Below are positions 26,726-36,947 of a stretch of DNA of 64,000 nt, one piece after another. The translations under genes were made by a program, and so were the position numbers. Under the pieces are notes generated by a model. It had not been told where the DNA came from. It worked only from the letters and a program-made list of their open reading frames with translations, and searched no databases. Positions within the stretch are counted from its first letter, which is position 1. Each line of letters opens with the position of its first letter. Where the stretch lies: assembly GCF_001643305.1 (NCBI RefSeq), contig NZ_LSGW01000066.1, forward strand, positions 84,215 to 148,214, given 5' to 3'. This DNA is from Aeromonas salmonicida subsp. salmonicida (GTDB taxonomy: Bacteria > Pseudomonadota > Gammaproteobacteria > Enterobacterales > Aeromonadaceae).

Positions 26726-27778
26726 ATGAGCCAACACAAGAAAATCCCCCTGCTGGCCGCCATGGTGCTGGCCCTGCTTGGCCTGCTGTTCGCCGGTTAC
26801 TGGTATCTGCATGGCCGCTATTTCGAGAGTACCGACAACGCCTACCTGCAGAGCGAAGTGACCGGGATCGGATCCAAGCTGCCCGGCTACATCAGTGAGG
26901 TGCTGGTCACCGACAACCAGGCGGTGAAGGCCGGTCAGCTGATCGCCCGACTGGACGATCGGGAGTACAAGACCAGGGTGGCCGAGGCCGAGGCCGACCT
27001 GCACCTCAATCAGGCGACCGCCGAGAATCTGGCCGCGACCCGGACCCAGCAACTGAGCCTGATCCGTCAGGCCGAGGCCAAGGTCGCCTCCGCCAATGCC
27101 GAGCAGGTGCGCGCCAGACAACAGGTGCAAAGGGTCAGCCAGCTCAACCAGCGCCATTACAGCTCGCAAGACAGCCTGGATGAAGTGCGGGCCGGACTGC
27201 AGGTCAATCAGGCGCAGGAACAGGAAGCCAGGGCCGCCCTGCAAGCCGCCCGTGAACGCCTGCTGGTGCTGGATGCCGAGGCCAAGCAGAATCAGGCCAG
27301 GCTGGCATTGAGCGAGGCGCAGTTGGAACAGGCCAGACTGGAGCTGAGCTACACCGAGTTGCAGGCACCGGCTGACGGCATCATAGGAAAACGCAGTCTG
27401 CGGGCAGGGCTCTACGTTCAGTCCGGCATGCAGGTCGCCAGTCTGGTACCGCTGCAACAGGTGTGGGTCGAGGCCAATTTCAAGGAGACCCAGCTGCACC
27501 ATATGCAACCGGGCCAGAAGGTCAAAGTGATCCTTGACGCCTATCCGGATCAACCGGTCGAGGGGATCATCGACAGTCTGGCCCCCGCCACCGGCGCCAG
27601 GTTCGCCCTGCTGCCACCGGAGAATGCCACCGGCAACTTCACCAAGATTGTGCAGCGGGTACCGGTCAAGATCCGCATCCCCGAGCCGGGTGCCCTGGCA
27701 GGCAAGCTGCTGCCGGGCCTCTCCACCGAGGTGATAGTGGATACCCGTGACCCTGCCGCCCTGGTGGCAGCCAACTGA
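26726..27778 (+). CDS. HlyD/EmrA-type membrane fusion protein
   Basis: Periplasmic adaptor that joins an inner-membrane MFS pump to an outer-membrane channel. The 350-aa protein has one N-terminal TM helix (residues about 9-27), the lipoyl half-motif TDNAYLQSEVTGIGSKLPGY, a long alpha-helical hairpin rich in Ala/Glu/Gln (about 85-205), then LELSYTELQAPADGIIGKRS closing the lipoyl domain. AGGAA is eight bases before the ATG. It overlaps the pump gene by one base. The divergent LysR gene is broken, so expression may be deregulated. Confidence 0.92.
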   Translation: MSQHKKIPLLAAMVLALLGLLFAGYWYLHGRYFESTDNAYLQSEVTGIGSKLPGYISEVLVTDNQAVKAGQLIARLDDREYKTRVAEAEADLHLNQATAENLAATRTQQLSLIRQAEAKVASANAEQVRARQQVQRVSQLNQRHYSSQDSLDEVRAGLQVNQAQEQEARAALQAARERLLVLDAEAKQNQARLALSEAQLEQARLELSYTELQAPADGIIGKRSLRAGLYVQSGMQVASLVPLQQVWVEANFKETQLHHMQPGQKVKVILDAYPDQPVEGIIDSLAPATGARFALLPPENATGNFTKIVQRVPVKIRIPEPGALAGKLLPGLSTEVIVDTRDPAALVAAN

Positions 27779-29331
27779 TGGAACCCATTCCACGTCGCAA
27801 CTGGATCGCCGTCATGGGGGGCCTCATTGGCGCCTTCATGGCCATCCTCGACATCCAGATCACCAACGCCTCCCTAAAGGATATTCAGGGGGCCCTGTCG
27901 GCCACCCTGAGCGAGAGCTCCTGGATCTCCACCTCCTATCTGGTGGCGGAGATGATCGCCATTCCCCTGAGCGGCTGGCTGAGTCGGGGTCTGAGTGTGC
28001 GTCGTTACCTGTTGTGGACCACGGGGGCCTTTATCGTCGCCTCCGTGCTCTGCTCGTTCAGCTGGAACCTCACCAGCATGATCGTCTTCCGGGCGCTGCA
28101 GGGTTTCACCGGCGGGGCGCTGATCCCCATGGCCTTCTCCCTCATCGTCAGCCTGCTGCCACTGCACAAGCGAGCGACCGGCATGGCACTGTTCGGCCTC
28201 TGTGCCACCTTCGCCCCCGCCATAGGTCCGACTCTGGGTGGCTGGCTGACGGAGCAGCTCTCCTGGCACTACATCTTCTACCTGAACGTACCGCCCGGCC
28301 TGCTGGTGATGGCCATGCTGGCCCATGGTCTGGACAAGAAGCCGGTCGACTGGACAGTGATCAAGCAGGTGGATCTCATCGGCATCATCACAATGGCGAT
28401 GGGACTGGGTCTGCTGGAAGTGGTGCTGGAAGAGGGCAACAGAGAGGACTGGTTTGGCTCGAGCTTCATAGTGCGGCTCACCGTCATCTCTGTGGTGGCC
28501 CTGGTGTTCTTCGTCATCAGCCAGCTGCTCAGACGCCATCCGCTGGTCAACCTGCGGCTGCTGCACAACCCGCGCTTCGCGCTGGCCTGCTTTGCCTATC
28601 TGGTGCTCGGCATGGCGCTAATGGGCTCCATTTATGTGCTGCCGCTCTACATGGCGCAGATCCACAACTACAACGCGCTGGAAATCGGTGAGGTGCTGAT
28701 GTGGATGGGGCTGCCCCAACTGCTGGTGTTGCCGCTGGTGCCCAAGCTGACCCACAAGATAGACCCACGCTATCTGGTGAGCTTCGGTTTTCTGGTATTT
28801 GCCATCAGCTGCTTCATGAACATGAACATGAGTGCCGACTACGCCGGCCCCCAGCTTATCCAGTCGCTGATAGTGCGGGCGCTGGGTCAACCCTTCATCA
28901 TGGTGCCGCTCTCTCTGGTGGCGACAGCCAGCCTGAGTTACGACGAGATCCCCTCCTCCTCGACCCTGCTCAACGTGCTGCGCAACCTGGGGGGTGCCTT
29001 TGGCATCGCCATCATAGCGACCCTGATCGACAACGACACCCGCGTCCATGTCAGCCAGATCAGCAGCACGCTGGCCGCCAGCAGCATAGAGGGGCAGAGC
29101 TACCTGCTGCAGCTGGCCCGGAGCATGATGGCGCAGGGCTCGGGTCCCGAGCTGGCCCAACAGCAGGCCCAGGCCATGCTGTCGAACACCATCAGCCGCG
29201 AGGCTGCCATCATGGCGTACAACCAGGTGTTCTACGTGATGGGGATCTTCCTGCTCATCGCCAGCGCCCTGATGCTGCTGCTCAAGCAGCCAGCCCCCAG
29301 AGCGGCCGATGCCGAGCCGCTCGAGGCATAG
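27778..29331 (+). CDS. MFS multidrug efflux pump, DHA2/EmrB-QacA family
   Basis: A 517-aa proton-driven exporter with 14 predicted TM helices. Motifs of the DHA2 group are visible: DIQITNASLKDIQGALS in TM1, LSRGLSVRRYLLWTTGAF in loop 2-3 (motif A position), and GPTLGGWLTEQLSWHYIFYLNVPPG split over TM5-6 (motif C region). It overlaps the adaptor gene (TGATG) and ends at a terminator. Substrate likely toxic hydrophobics; unproven. Confidence 0.92.
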   Translation: MEPIPRRNWIAVMGGLIGAFMAILDIQITNASLKDIQGALSATLSESSWISTSYLVAEMIAIPLSGWLSRGLSVRRYLLWTTGAFIVASVLCSFSWNLTSMIVFRALQGFTGGALIPMAFSLIVSLLPLHKRATGMALFGLCATFAPAIGPTLGGWLTEQLSWHYIFYLNVPPGLLVMAMLAHGLDKKPVDWTVIKQVDLIGIITMAMGLGLLEVVLEEGNREDWFGSSFIVRLTVISVVALVFFVISQLLRRHPLVNLRLLHNPRFALACFAYLVLGMALMGSIYVLPLYMAQIHNYNALEIGEVLMWMGLPQLLVLPLVPKLTHKIDPRYLVSFGFLVFAISCFMNMNMSADYAGPQLIQSLIVRALGQPFIMVPLSLVATASLSYDEIPSSSTLLNVLRNLGGAFGIAIIATLIDNDTRVHVSQISSTLAASSIEGQSYLLQLARSMMAQGSGPELAQQQAQAMLSNTISREAAIMAYNQVFYVMGIFLLIASALMLLLKQPAPRAADAEPLEA

Positions 29332-29353
29332 CAAAGGCGTAAAAACAGACACA

Positions 29354-29380
29354 AAAAATGGGCCAACAGGCCCATTTTTC
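29354..29380. terminator. bidirectional terminator between the efflux operon and the yhhN-like gene
   Basis: AAAAATGGGCC and GGCCCATTTTT surround a three-base AAC loop. It serves two convergent transcripts. Confidence 0.85.
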
Positions 29381-29449
29381 TTGCTGGTGATCATCTGCTC
29401 GCCGAGCCTGAGGGAGCAGGTGCAAGTGACGAAAGAGACCTCCTCTTCT

Positions 29450-30076
29450 TCACCCCGCCAGGGAGGCTGCGATCAGAAACTGGGCCGCGAAGTAGCTGCT
29501 CATGATCCAGGCCGTGGCGTGAGGAAAGGGACGCCGGAACCTGTCCAGCGCCAGCATGCTGTCGGAAAAGAGGAACATCAGTGCCCCCACCAGGGCGGCG
29601 GCACTGCCCGCGGTCAAGGAGGCGTGCCAGGCACCGGCGGCCACCCAGGCCATGCCGATGATCACCAGCATGTAGCAGAAGACGGGGATCTTCATCTCCC
29701 CCAACCGGCCCCACAGCAGGCCGAACACCATGCCTGCCACCAGCAGCAGCAAGAGGCCATCCACCAGGTTCAACACCAGGGGGCCCTGGGCAAAGCCGAC
29801 GATGTAGCAGAGGTGTGCGACAAAAAACGCCGCCAGGCCCTGAATGAAACGATCCCTTGGCAACATCAGCAGCACGTCCCCGGCCAGCGACAGGCAAAGC
29901 CCGAGCAGGATCCAGGCGTGTGAGCCGTCATGGTCATCGCTCTGATAGCCAAACGCCAGCGCTATGATGAACAACATGGTCAGCGGCTTGCTGATATAGA
30001 ACTGACGGGAGTCTGAGCCGTAGGCCGCACGAATGTGCCACCAGCCCGATGCGATGATCAAGAAACTCAATAACAT
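29450..30076 (-). CDS. YhhN family membrane protein (lysoplasmalogenase-like)
   Basis: A 208-aa protein with about eight TM segments. Family features: YISKPLTML near the N-terminus, LCLSLAGDVLLMLPRDRFIQG, and GALMFLFSDSMLALDRFR, whose acidic residues are conserved in YhhN/TMEM86. TMEM86 in animals is a lysoplasmalogenase; the bacterial function is less certain. GAGGAG is six bases before the ATG. Confidence 0.85.
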   Translation of the reverse strand: MLLSFLIIASGWWHIRAAYGSDSRQFYISKPLTMLFIIALAFGYQSDDHDGSHAWILLGLCLSLAGDVLLMLPRDRFIQGLAAFFVAHLCYIVGFAQGPLVLNLVDGLLLLLVAGMVFGLLWGRLGEMKIPVFCYMLVIIGMAWVAAGAWHASLTAGSAAALVGALMFLFSDSMLALDRFRRPFPHATAWIMSSYFAAQFLIAASLAG

Positions 30077-30250
30077 GCCCTGCTCCTCACGTGTTGCTCG
30101 CAGTCATACGGCAACATCTTCTGACTGGCAGCAGAGTAGCAAATTCCCTCGGCCAGTGGCAGGGGAGCTCAGCAAATGAGCAGCCTACGCCTAAAGTCTA
30201 ATTGCCCGCTAGCCCTGGTCAGGGCATAAGGAAGGGTCTGGAGGATCACC

Positions 30251-30403
30251 ATGGAAGACGAAATGAAAAACTATCTGCCCGCTATCGATATCATGATGTG
30301 CCATCTGGGGATCAGCTTCGAGCAGGCCTGCGAACAGCTTGGACTCAGTCCACAAGAACAGCAGGCGCTGGATCAGTTGCAACAGCAGGCTCAGTCAAAC
30401 TAG
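30251..30403 (+). CDS. small hypothetical protein (50 aa), intact first copy of a tandem array
   Basis: MEDEMKNYLPAIDIMMCHLG begins a 50-aa acidic, glutamine-rich protein ending QQQAQSN. It has no TM helix; the Glu/Gln/Leu pattern in the second half suggests one long helix. GGAGG is six bases before the ATG. The segment from codon 12 on is repeated just downstream in damaged form. I do not recognise the family. The good start site supports a real gene. Confidence 0.65.
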   Translation: MEDEMKNYLPAIDIMMCHLGISFEQACEQLGLSPQEQQALDQLQQQAQSN

Positions 30404-30410
30404 CACTCCC

Positions 30411-30535
30411 GATATGGATATCATGATGTTCCAGAACCGGGGATCAGCTTCGAGCAGGCCTGCGAACAGCTTGGTCTCAGTCCGCAAGAACAGCAGGCGC
30501 TGGATCAGTTGCAACAGCAGGCTCAGTCAAACTAG
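30411..30535 (+). pseudogene. second, frameshifted copy of the 50-aa gene
   Basis: Nearly identical to the first copy from its IDIMM segment to the stop codon, offset by 132 bases. A two-base length difference where the first copy reads CHLG breaks the frame. The upstream start and ribosome binding site are absent. A recent tandem duplication that has already decayed. Confidence 0.75.
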
Positions 30536-30548
30536 CCCTCCCTCACGA

Positions 30549-30644
30549 TGTGCCGTCTGGGACTAGCATGCGAGCTGCCGGGCCTCAGTTTACTGGCACA
30601 ACAGACCCTGAGCCTGCTGCAGGAACAGGATCCGCAAGAATAAG
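30549..30644 (+). pseudogene. third, diverged partial copy of the 50-aa gene
   Basis: Reads MCRLGLACELPGLSLLAQQT and ends in QEQDPQE. The order of Cys, Leu-Gly, Ala-Cys-Glu, Leu and Gln-rich tail matches the first copy with internal deletions. No ribosome binding site is apparent. It could still be translated, but it looks like an older member of the array. Confidence 0.5.
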
Positions 30645-30660
30645 CCCCGATTGGGAAAAT

Positions 30661-30690
30661 AAAAACGGCGCCTTGATGGCGCCGTTTTTA
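30661..30690. terminator. bidirectional terminator
   Basis: AAAAACGGCGCC and GGCGCCGTTTTT flank a six-base loop. It closes the micro-gene array on the plus strand and the TRAP permease on the minus strand. Confidence 0.88.
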
Positions 30691-30700
30691 TTAGCACTTT

Positions 30701-33080
30701 TTATTGGTGAACCACACGTCGCCGTTGCAGCCAGACGATCAGCCCGAACAGCAGGAAGCCCGGGAACCACATCAGCTCCTTGGACCAGCGCTCGGTAGGT
30801 GCCTTGACGGAGAGGATCTCCTGATCAAACTCCATGCCGGCCACTGCCGCCGGGCTGCCGAAGGTCACGCTGTCGATCAGGGGCTTGCCATCCTGCTCAT
30901 AGAGCGTCAGCCCCAGATTCGCCAACCGCTCTTCACCATTGGCGCCATCCGGTACCGCAATCAACAGGGTAGACTGGCGAGCCTTGCCCACCCCATCCTC
31001 ACCCTGGATCCGCAGCCGCAGCGTACTTTCCGCCTCGACCTCACCCATGGTCTGGGCAAGCTGGGCTGGCGGTGTACTGCGATAGGGATCGTGCACCATG
31101 TCCATCCAGAAACCGGGACGGAACAGGGTGAAGGCCACCAGCAGCAGCAAGATGTTCTCGTACCATCGACTCTTCACCAGGAACCAGCCCTGGGTCGCAG
31201 CGGCAAAGATCAACATGGCGATGGTCGCCACAATGAAGATCAGCACCCCATGGGCAAAGTCCACGTCGATCAGCAGCAGATCCGTGTTGAAGATGAACAG
31301 GAAGGGCAACGCCGCAGTGCGCAAGCTGTAGTAGAAGGCCGTGATGCCGGTCTTGATGGGATCACCCTTGGAAACGGCAGCCGCCGCAAACGAGGCCAGA
31401 CCCACAGGCGGCGTCACGTCCGCCATGATGCCGAAGTAGAACACGAACAGATGGACTGCTATGAGCGGCACTATCAGGCCGTTCTGCTGACCAAGCGTCA
31501 CCACCACCGGTGCAAGCAAGCTGGACACCACTATGTAGTTGGCGGTGGTAGGCAACCCCATACCGAGGATCAGGCTCAGCAGGGCGGTGAGCAGCAGCAT
31601 CAGCAGCAAGTTGCCCATGGAGAGGAACTCCACCAGATCCGCCAGCACCAGGCCAACCCCTGTCTGGGAGACAGCACCGACTATGATGCCCGCCGTGGCG
31701 GTGGCAATGCCGATACCGATCATGTTGCGGGCACCGGCGACCAGCCCTTCCCGCAGATCCACCATGCCATCGAGCAGCGAGCCGTAGTCATGCTTGCCAT
31801 CAGTACGCAGCCAGTTGAGCAGCGGCCGCTGGGTCAGCAGTATGATGACCAGCATGACGGTGCCCCAGAAGGCCGACAGGCCCGGCGAGAGGCGCTCCAC
31901 CATCAGACACCACACCAGTACCACCACGGGCAGCAGGAAGTGCAGGCCGGAGAGCAGCACGGCTGCGGGTGTTGGGCAGCTCGAGCAGCGGCTTGTCGGG
32001 ATCTTCCGCCGCCAGCGGTTCATTGCTGGCAGCTATCTTCAACAAGCCCACATAGGTGGCAGCCAGCAGCAACGAAATGCCCGGCAGCGCATAGTCACCC
32101 AGCACGGGTTTGAGCCAACCCAGGCCGTAGTAGACCGCCAGCGACAGGCCGCTGATGAGGGCTGCGCCGAACGCGAAGCCGGTCAGCCGACGCAACCATG
32201 GTTTCGGCTGATGGTTGCCGATGGGCTCCATGCCCAGCTTGAGCGCCTCCAGATGGACGATATAGAGCAGCGCTATATAGGAGATGGTCGCCGGCAGGAA
32301 GGCATGCTTGATGATCTCGACGTAGGGGATGCCCACGTACTCCACCATCAGGAAGGCCGCTGCCCCCATCACGGGAGGCATGATCTGGCCGTTGACCGAG
32401 GAGGCTACCTCGACTGCGCCAGCCTTCTCTGAACTGAAGCCCACCTTCTTCATCATGGGGATGGTGAAGGTGCCCGTGGTGACCACGTTGGCGATGGACG
32501 AACCCGAGATGAGACCGGTCAGGGCGGAGGCCACCACAGCCGCCTTGGCCGGACCGCCGCGCAGGTGACCGAGCAGGCTGAAGGCGAGCTGGATAAAGTA
32601 GTGGCCGGCACCTGCCCGCTCCAGCAGGGCGATGACCGCCAGGGCGGGGCCCAGGGCCCGTCGTGCCGCTTCCAGCAGCAACGGAATGCCGATGCAGGCC
32701 GTGATCAGGTCCGAGGTGGTGAGGCTGCCAGGACGCAGGGCCAGCGCTTCATACATCACGAACAGATAAGAAGCCGCTCCGGCAGCAATCAGCCCCAGCG
32801 CCATGTCGCTGAGCGGCACTCGATCCCGGGGTGAACTACGAAACGCCGGAAACACCAGATAGGCCAGCAACAGGGCAAAGGTGAGGTGAATGGCGCGGGT
32901 CTCGGTATCATTGAGCACGCCAAAACCCAGCATGAAGGGCAGTGGCGAGGCGATCCAGAGCTGGAACAGGGACCAGGCCAGCGCCAGGGCGGTAATGAGC
33001 CAGCCCATGAGGCCAAGCGGCAGACGAGCGCCCACATCCTGGGCGATCAGTTCCTCGGTAGAGAGTTGTTTATCTTGCAT
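30701..33080 (-). pseudogene. TRAP transporter fused permease (DctQM-type), frameshifted
   Basis: The first frame (from 33080, MQDKQLSTEELIAQDVGARL) encodes the small-subunit-like TM region and the first half of the DctM domain, including GLISGSSIANVVTTG and SVNGQIMPPVMGA. Near 31960-31990 the frame changes, and a second frame carries the rest: LILGMGLPTTANYIVVSSLL, IMADVTPPVGLASFAA and a C-terminal PDZ-like tail. One extra base or two missing ones in the LPNT/PAAV area explains it. Rejoined length would be about 790 aa, normal for TAXI-TRAP fused permeases. Either a pseudogene or an assembly error. Confidence 0.85.
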
Positions 33081-33164
33081 AGGGTTAACTTGTGCCAACG
33101 AGTACAACAAAAACGACACCCGCCGCCACAAACAGCGCAGCCAACGGGTGTCGAGGGAGTGACA

Positions 33165-33181
33165 AAGGCCCTTGGGCCCTC
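33165..33181. repeat. hairpin between TAXI protein and permease genes
   Basis: AGGCCC and GGGCCT arms directly after the binding-protein stop codon. There is no strong T-run. Such a structure could lower permease expression relative to the binding protein, a usual arrangement in transporter operons. Confidence 0.45.
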
Positions 33182-33183
33182 AA

Positions 33184-34155
33184 TCAGAGCCAGCCGCGCT
33201 CTTTGTAGTAGCGAGCAGCCCCTTCATGCAGCGGTGCAGAGAGCCCTACCTTGATCATGTCGGCCTCTTTCAGGTCGGCAAAGGCTGGGTGCAGGCGCTT
33301 GAAGCGATCCAGGTTGTCAAAGACAGACTTCACCAGCTGATAGACCACTTCCGGATCGGCCTTGGCGCTGGTGGAGAGCACAGCCTTGCCACCGATGGAC
33401 GGGGTCGGCTTGTCGCTGCCCTTGTAGAGGCCACCCGGGATCTCGGCCTTGGTGTAGTAGCTCTTCTCTGCCAACAGCTTGTCGATAGCCTCGCCGGTCA
33501 CCGGCACCAGCACGGCATCCGTGGTGGTGGAGGCTTCCTGGATGGCACCGTTCGGGTGACCAACGAAGTAGCTCATGGCATCGATGTTGTTGTCACCCAG
33601 TGCAGAAGCCTGCTCCGCCAGTTTCAGCTCGGAAACCAGAGCGAAGTCACCCTTCTTCCAGCCTTTGACCGCCATGATCTCTTCCATGGTGTCACGCTGA
33701 CCCGAGCCCGGGTTGCCGATGTTGACGCGCTTGCCTTTCAGATCGTCAAAACTGGCGATCTTGGCATCGCGGCGAGCCAGAATGGTGAACACCTCGCTCT
33801 GCAGGGAGAAGACGGCACGGATATCATCCATGGCCCCTTCGGTCTGGAAAGGGGGCAGCCCTTTCATCGCCTTGAACTGGTGATCTGACTGCATGATGCC
33901 GAAGTTGAATTCACCGCTGCGGATGCCGTTGACGTTGGCAACACCGCCACCACTGGCTGGCGCGTTGCACTTGATCTGGTGATCGGCAGCGCCGCGATTG
34001 AGGAAACGACAGATAGACTGGCCGGCCACGTAGTAGACGCCGGTCTGGCCGCCGGTACCTATGGTCACGAAGCGCTCCTGCGCTTGTACCTGGCCGCCAA
34101 ACGATGCACCGACCAGAGCCGCCGACAGGGCGCACGCCAAGGATAATCCTTTCAT
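33184..34155 (-). CDS. TAXI-family TRAP transporter solute-binding protein
   Basis: Periplasmic receptor of a TRAP system, 323 aa from the ATG at 34155. The signal peptide MKGLSLACALSAALVGASFG ends near AQA-like QVQAQ, and the mature part begins ERFVTIGTGGQTGVYYVAGQ, the TAXI hallmark. AAAGGA is eight bases upstream; in-frame ATGs at 34164 and 34173 are alternatives. The ligand is probably a carboxylate such as glutamate or 2-oxoglutarate, by family. Its permease is frameshifted, so transport may be lost. Confidence 0.9.
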   Translation of the reverse strand: MKGLSLACALSAALVGASFGGQVQAQERFVTIGTGGQTGVYYVAGQSICRFLNRGAADHQIKCNAPASGGGVANVNGIRSGEFNFGIMQSDHQFKAMKGLPPFQTEGAMDDIRAVFSLQSEVFTILARRDAKIASFDDLKGKRVNIGNPGSGQRDTMEEIMAVKGWKKGDFALVSELKLAEQASALGDNNIDAMSYFVGHPNGAIQEASTTTDAVLVPVTGEAIDKLLAEKSYYTKAEIPGGLYKGSDKPTPSIGGKAVLSTSAKADPEVVYQLVKSVFDNLDRFKRLHPAFADLKEADMIKVGLSAPLHEGAARYYKERGWL

Positions 34156-34571
34156 GTTTTCCATCCTTTTCATTGATTTATCCCATCCGATTCCCGGATG
34201 AATGTACGACAACGCCCTGTTCTGCGCAGGGTTTGCCTAACTTGCCTCATGCAAGGAAAGGGTTGGGCAGCAACGCCATTCCCAAAAATCACCCTCTATC
34301 CTGCGGTGAGTTAACCAGCCTCGTGCCAGTTGAAGATAATTTGGCCCCTGAGGGGCCAAAGAAAAAGTTATAAGCACTCCGATTAAGCACATTCCGCCAA
34401 CACAAATCAAACAAAATGGCAAAATGATGGAATTAAATATCGAAAATTATGACGTTGATCATTCATTTTTCTACCAAAGATTAATTCCATCTGCTACCTG
34501 ATGAAAGCAATACAAACCGACAGTGGATTCTTTTGTGGCCCTTGCAGTGCAAGGGCCTGTGTCATCTTTTC
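34156..34571. other. intergenic region with two palindromes
   Basis: About 415 bases upstream of the TAXI gene. It holds perfect inverted repeats at 34340-34360 (TTTGGCCCC/GGGGCCAAA) and 34537-34557 (ten-base arms, one-base centre). The second lies just past the oligopeptidase B stop. Neither is followed by a T-run, so termination is uncertain. The AT-rich part 34375-34500 probably carries the TAXI promoter. Confidence 0.5.
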
Positions 34572-36713
34572 TCAGCTGCCGGCTTGGGCCAGATCCAGAA
34601 TAAACGCGAATTCCAGCGCTATGTCTTCGTAAGCCTTGAAGCGACCGGATTTGCCACCGTGGCCAGCATCCATGTCGGTATTCAGCAACAACTTGTTATC
34701 ATCCGTCTTCATCTCGCGCAGTTTGGCGACCCACTTGGCAGGCTCCCAATACTGTACCTGGGAGTCGTGCAGACCAGTGGTGACCAGCAGATTGGGATAG
34801 GCCTGTGCCTTGACCTGATCGTAGGGGCTATAAGCCTTCATGTAGTCGTAGTAACGCTTCTGGTTCGGGTTGCCCCACTCGTCGTACTCCCCCGTGGTGA
34901 GGGGGATCGACTCATCCAGCATGGTAGTGACCACATCCACGAACGGCACCTGGGCGACCACGCCGCGATAAAGCTGGGGAGCCTGGTTGATGACGGCCCC
35001 CATCAGCAGGCCACCGGCACTGCCGCCCATGGCATAGACCTGATCTTTGGCGCCATACCCTTGCGCCACCAGCGCCTCAGTGACGTCGATGAAGTCGTTG
35101 AAGGTATTCTGTTTTTTCAGCAGCTTGCCATCTTCATACCAGTGACGGCCCAGCTCCTCGCCCCCTCGAATATGGGCGATGGCATAGACGAAGCCTCTGT
35201 CCAGCAAGCTCAGACGGGCGGTGCTGAAGTCGGGATCCATGCTGGCACCGTAAGAGCCGTAGCCGTACACCAGCAGCGGGTTGTGGCCGTTTTTCTTGAA
35301 CTTGTCCTTGCGATAGACCAGTGACACCGGTACGGACACGCCGTCACGGGCCGTGATCCAGAGCCTCTCACTGGCATACAGTTGTGCTTTGAAGCCCGCC
35401 ACCGGCTGCTGCTTGAGCAGGGTGCGCTTGCCACTCGTCATATCCAGCTCATAGGTGGATGCGGGGGTGGTCATGGAAGAGTAGCCATAGCGCAGGGCGC
35501 TGGTATCCGGCTCCGGGTTGTAGGCAAGCCAGGTGACATAGGCGGGATCGTCGAAGGCGATCTCCTTCTCCTCGCCGCTCTGCCAGTTGATCTGGCGCAG
35601 TCGGGTCAGGCCCTGGTTGCGCTCCTCCAGCACCAGCCACTCCTTGAACAGGGCGTAGCTCTCCAGCAGCACGTCCGGGTTGGGGGCTATCACAGATTTC
35701 CAGCGATCGACCGGGCTCTCTTTGGTCTCGTACAAGCCGAAATTCTTGCCGTCCTTGTTGGAACGCACATAGAAGCGGCCACGATAGTGATCCAGGCTGT
35801 ATTCGTGATCCACCTGACGGGGCAGGAACAGACGCGGCGCCTGGGTCGGCACGTTGGCGTCGATGAGACGCGCCTCGCCCGTTGTGGTGCTGGAAAGGGC
35901 GATGACGATGAAGTCTTCCGAGGTGGTGGCATAGAGGCTGACGTAGAAGGTGTCGTCTTTTTCCTCATACACCAGGGCATCTTTCGCCGGATCCGAGCCA
36001 AGCTCGTGGCGATAGACCTGATAGGGGAGCAGTGTCTTGGGATGCTTGCGCACGTAGAACACCGTCTTGCTGTCGTTGGCCCATACCAGATTGCCGGAGG
36101 TATTTTCCAACTTGTCGCTGGCCCATTGGCCACTCTCCAGATCGAGGAACTGGATCTGGTACTGACGACGAGAGAGGAAATCTTCCGCCACCGCCAGCCA
36201 GCGGTTATTGCGGCTCACCTCCAGGGCGCCCAGGGCGTAGAACTCGTGCCCTTCGGCGCGCTGGTTGCTGTCGAGCATCACATCGGCGTGCTTCTCCCCG
36301 ACCTTGGTGCGGGAGTAGATGCCGTACTCCTTGCCCGGCTCATAGCGGGTCTGGTAACGGTAGCCATTCTTCACATAGGGAACCGACTCATCCTGCTGGG
36401 GAATGCGAGCCACCATCTCTTTGTAGAGTTGATCGCGCAGCGGCTGGGTCGGCTTGAGCATGGCATCGGTATAGGCGTTTTCAGCCTTGAGGTAGGCCAG
36501 CATCTCGGGATTCTGGCGCTCGTCATCCCGCAGCCAGTAGTAGTTGTCGACCCGGGCATCCCCGTGTTTTTTGATGGTATGAGGATGTTTGGCGGCCACG
36601 GGAGGCTGGATCAGGGTGTCACTTGTGGGCATGGCGGACTCATCATTGGCATATGAACAGGGGACAGCGGCCAGACAAGCCAGCAGCAGAAGCCCTCGGG
36701 AAAAGGTGAACAT
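34572..36713 (-). CDS. ptrB: oligopeptidase B with signal peptide (S9A serine peptidase)
   Basis: Cleaves small peptides after Arg or Lys. The beta-propeller domain is followed by an alpha/beta hydrolase domain with the nucleophile in GGSAGG, the GHGG histidine near the end, and a preceding DSQVQYWEP acidic segment. The S9A signature [18 protein letters not shown] is also present. The 713-aa protein opens with [20 protein letters not shown], a clear signal peptide, so it should be periplasmic, unlike cytosolic E. coli PtrB. AAAGGA is six bases before the ATG. Confidence 0.92.
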   Translation of the reverse strand: MFTFSRGLLLLACLAAVPCSYANDESAMPTSDTLIQPPVAAKHPHTIKKHGDARVDNYYWLRDDERQNPEMLAYLKAENAYTDAMLKPTQPLRDQLYKEMVARIPQQDESVPYVKNGYRYQTRYEPGKEYGIYSRTKVGEKHADVMLDSNQRAEGHEFYALGALEVSRNNRWLAVAEDFLSRRQYQIQFLDLESGQWASDKLENTSGNLVWANDSKTVFYVRKHPKTLLPYQVYRHELGSDPAKDALVYEEKDDTFYVSLYATTSEDFIVIALSSTTTGEARLIDANVPTQAPRLFLPRQVDHEYSLDHYRGRFYVRSNKDGKNFGLYETKESPVDRWKSVIAPNPDVLLESYALFKEWLVLEERNQGLTRLRQINWQSGEEKEIAFDDPAYVTWLAYNPEPDTSALRYGYSSMTTPASTYELDMTSGKRTLLKQQPVAGFKAQLYASERLWITARDGVSVPVSLVYRKDKFKKNGHNPLLVYGYGSYGASMDPDFSTARLSLLDRGFVYAIAHIRGGEELGRHWYEDGKLLKKQNTFNDFIDVTEALVAQGYGAKDQVYAMGGSAGGLLMGAVINQAPQLYRGVVAQVPFVDVVTTMLDESIPLTTGEYDEWGNPNQKRYYDYMKAYSPYDQVKAQAYPNLLVTTGLHDSQVQYWEPAKWVAKLREMKTDDNKLLLNTDMDAGHGGKSGRFKAYEDIALEFAFILDLAQAGS

Positions 36714-36836
36714 CTCGCATCCTTTGCGCTTTAAAAGGGTTGGCAAACCTGAGCCTTGGCTCCTTGGTGTGGCCAACAATCTGCCCCTTGTCGCCCCCAG
36801 TTGCAAGTTATCAGCGCAAAACCCGCCAGAACACGT

Positions 36837-36867
36837 AAAAGGGCCACTGTCTCGCGACAGTGGCCCT
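36837..36867 (-). terminator. terminator of the DUF411 operon
   Basis: AGGGCCACTGTC and GACAGTGGCCCT form a 12-base stem. On the minus strand TTTTAC follows. It lies 80 bases past the DUF411 stop. Confidence 0.8.
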
Positions 36868-36947
36868 CAAACCTAACCATGAGCGACACGGATTCGCTCA
36901 GGTGTGCCTCACATGATGGAGTTGTGTCTGCTCATGACCAGTTTGCG

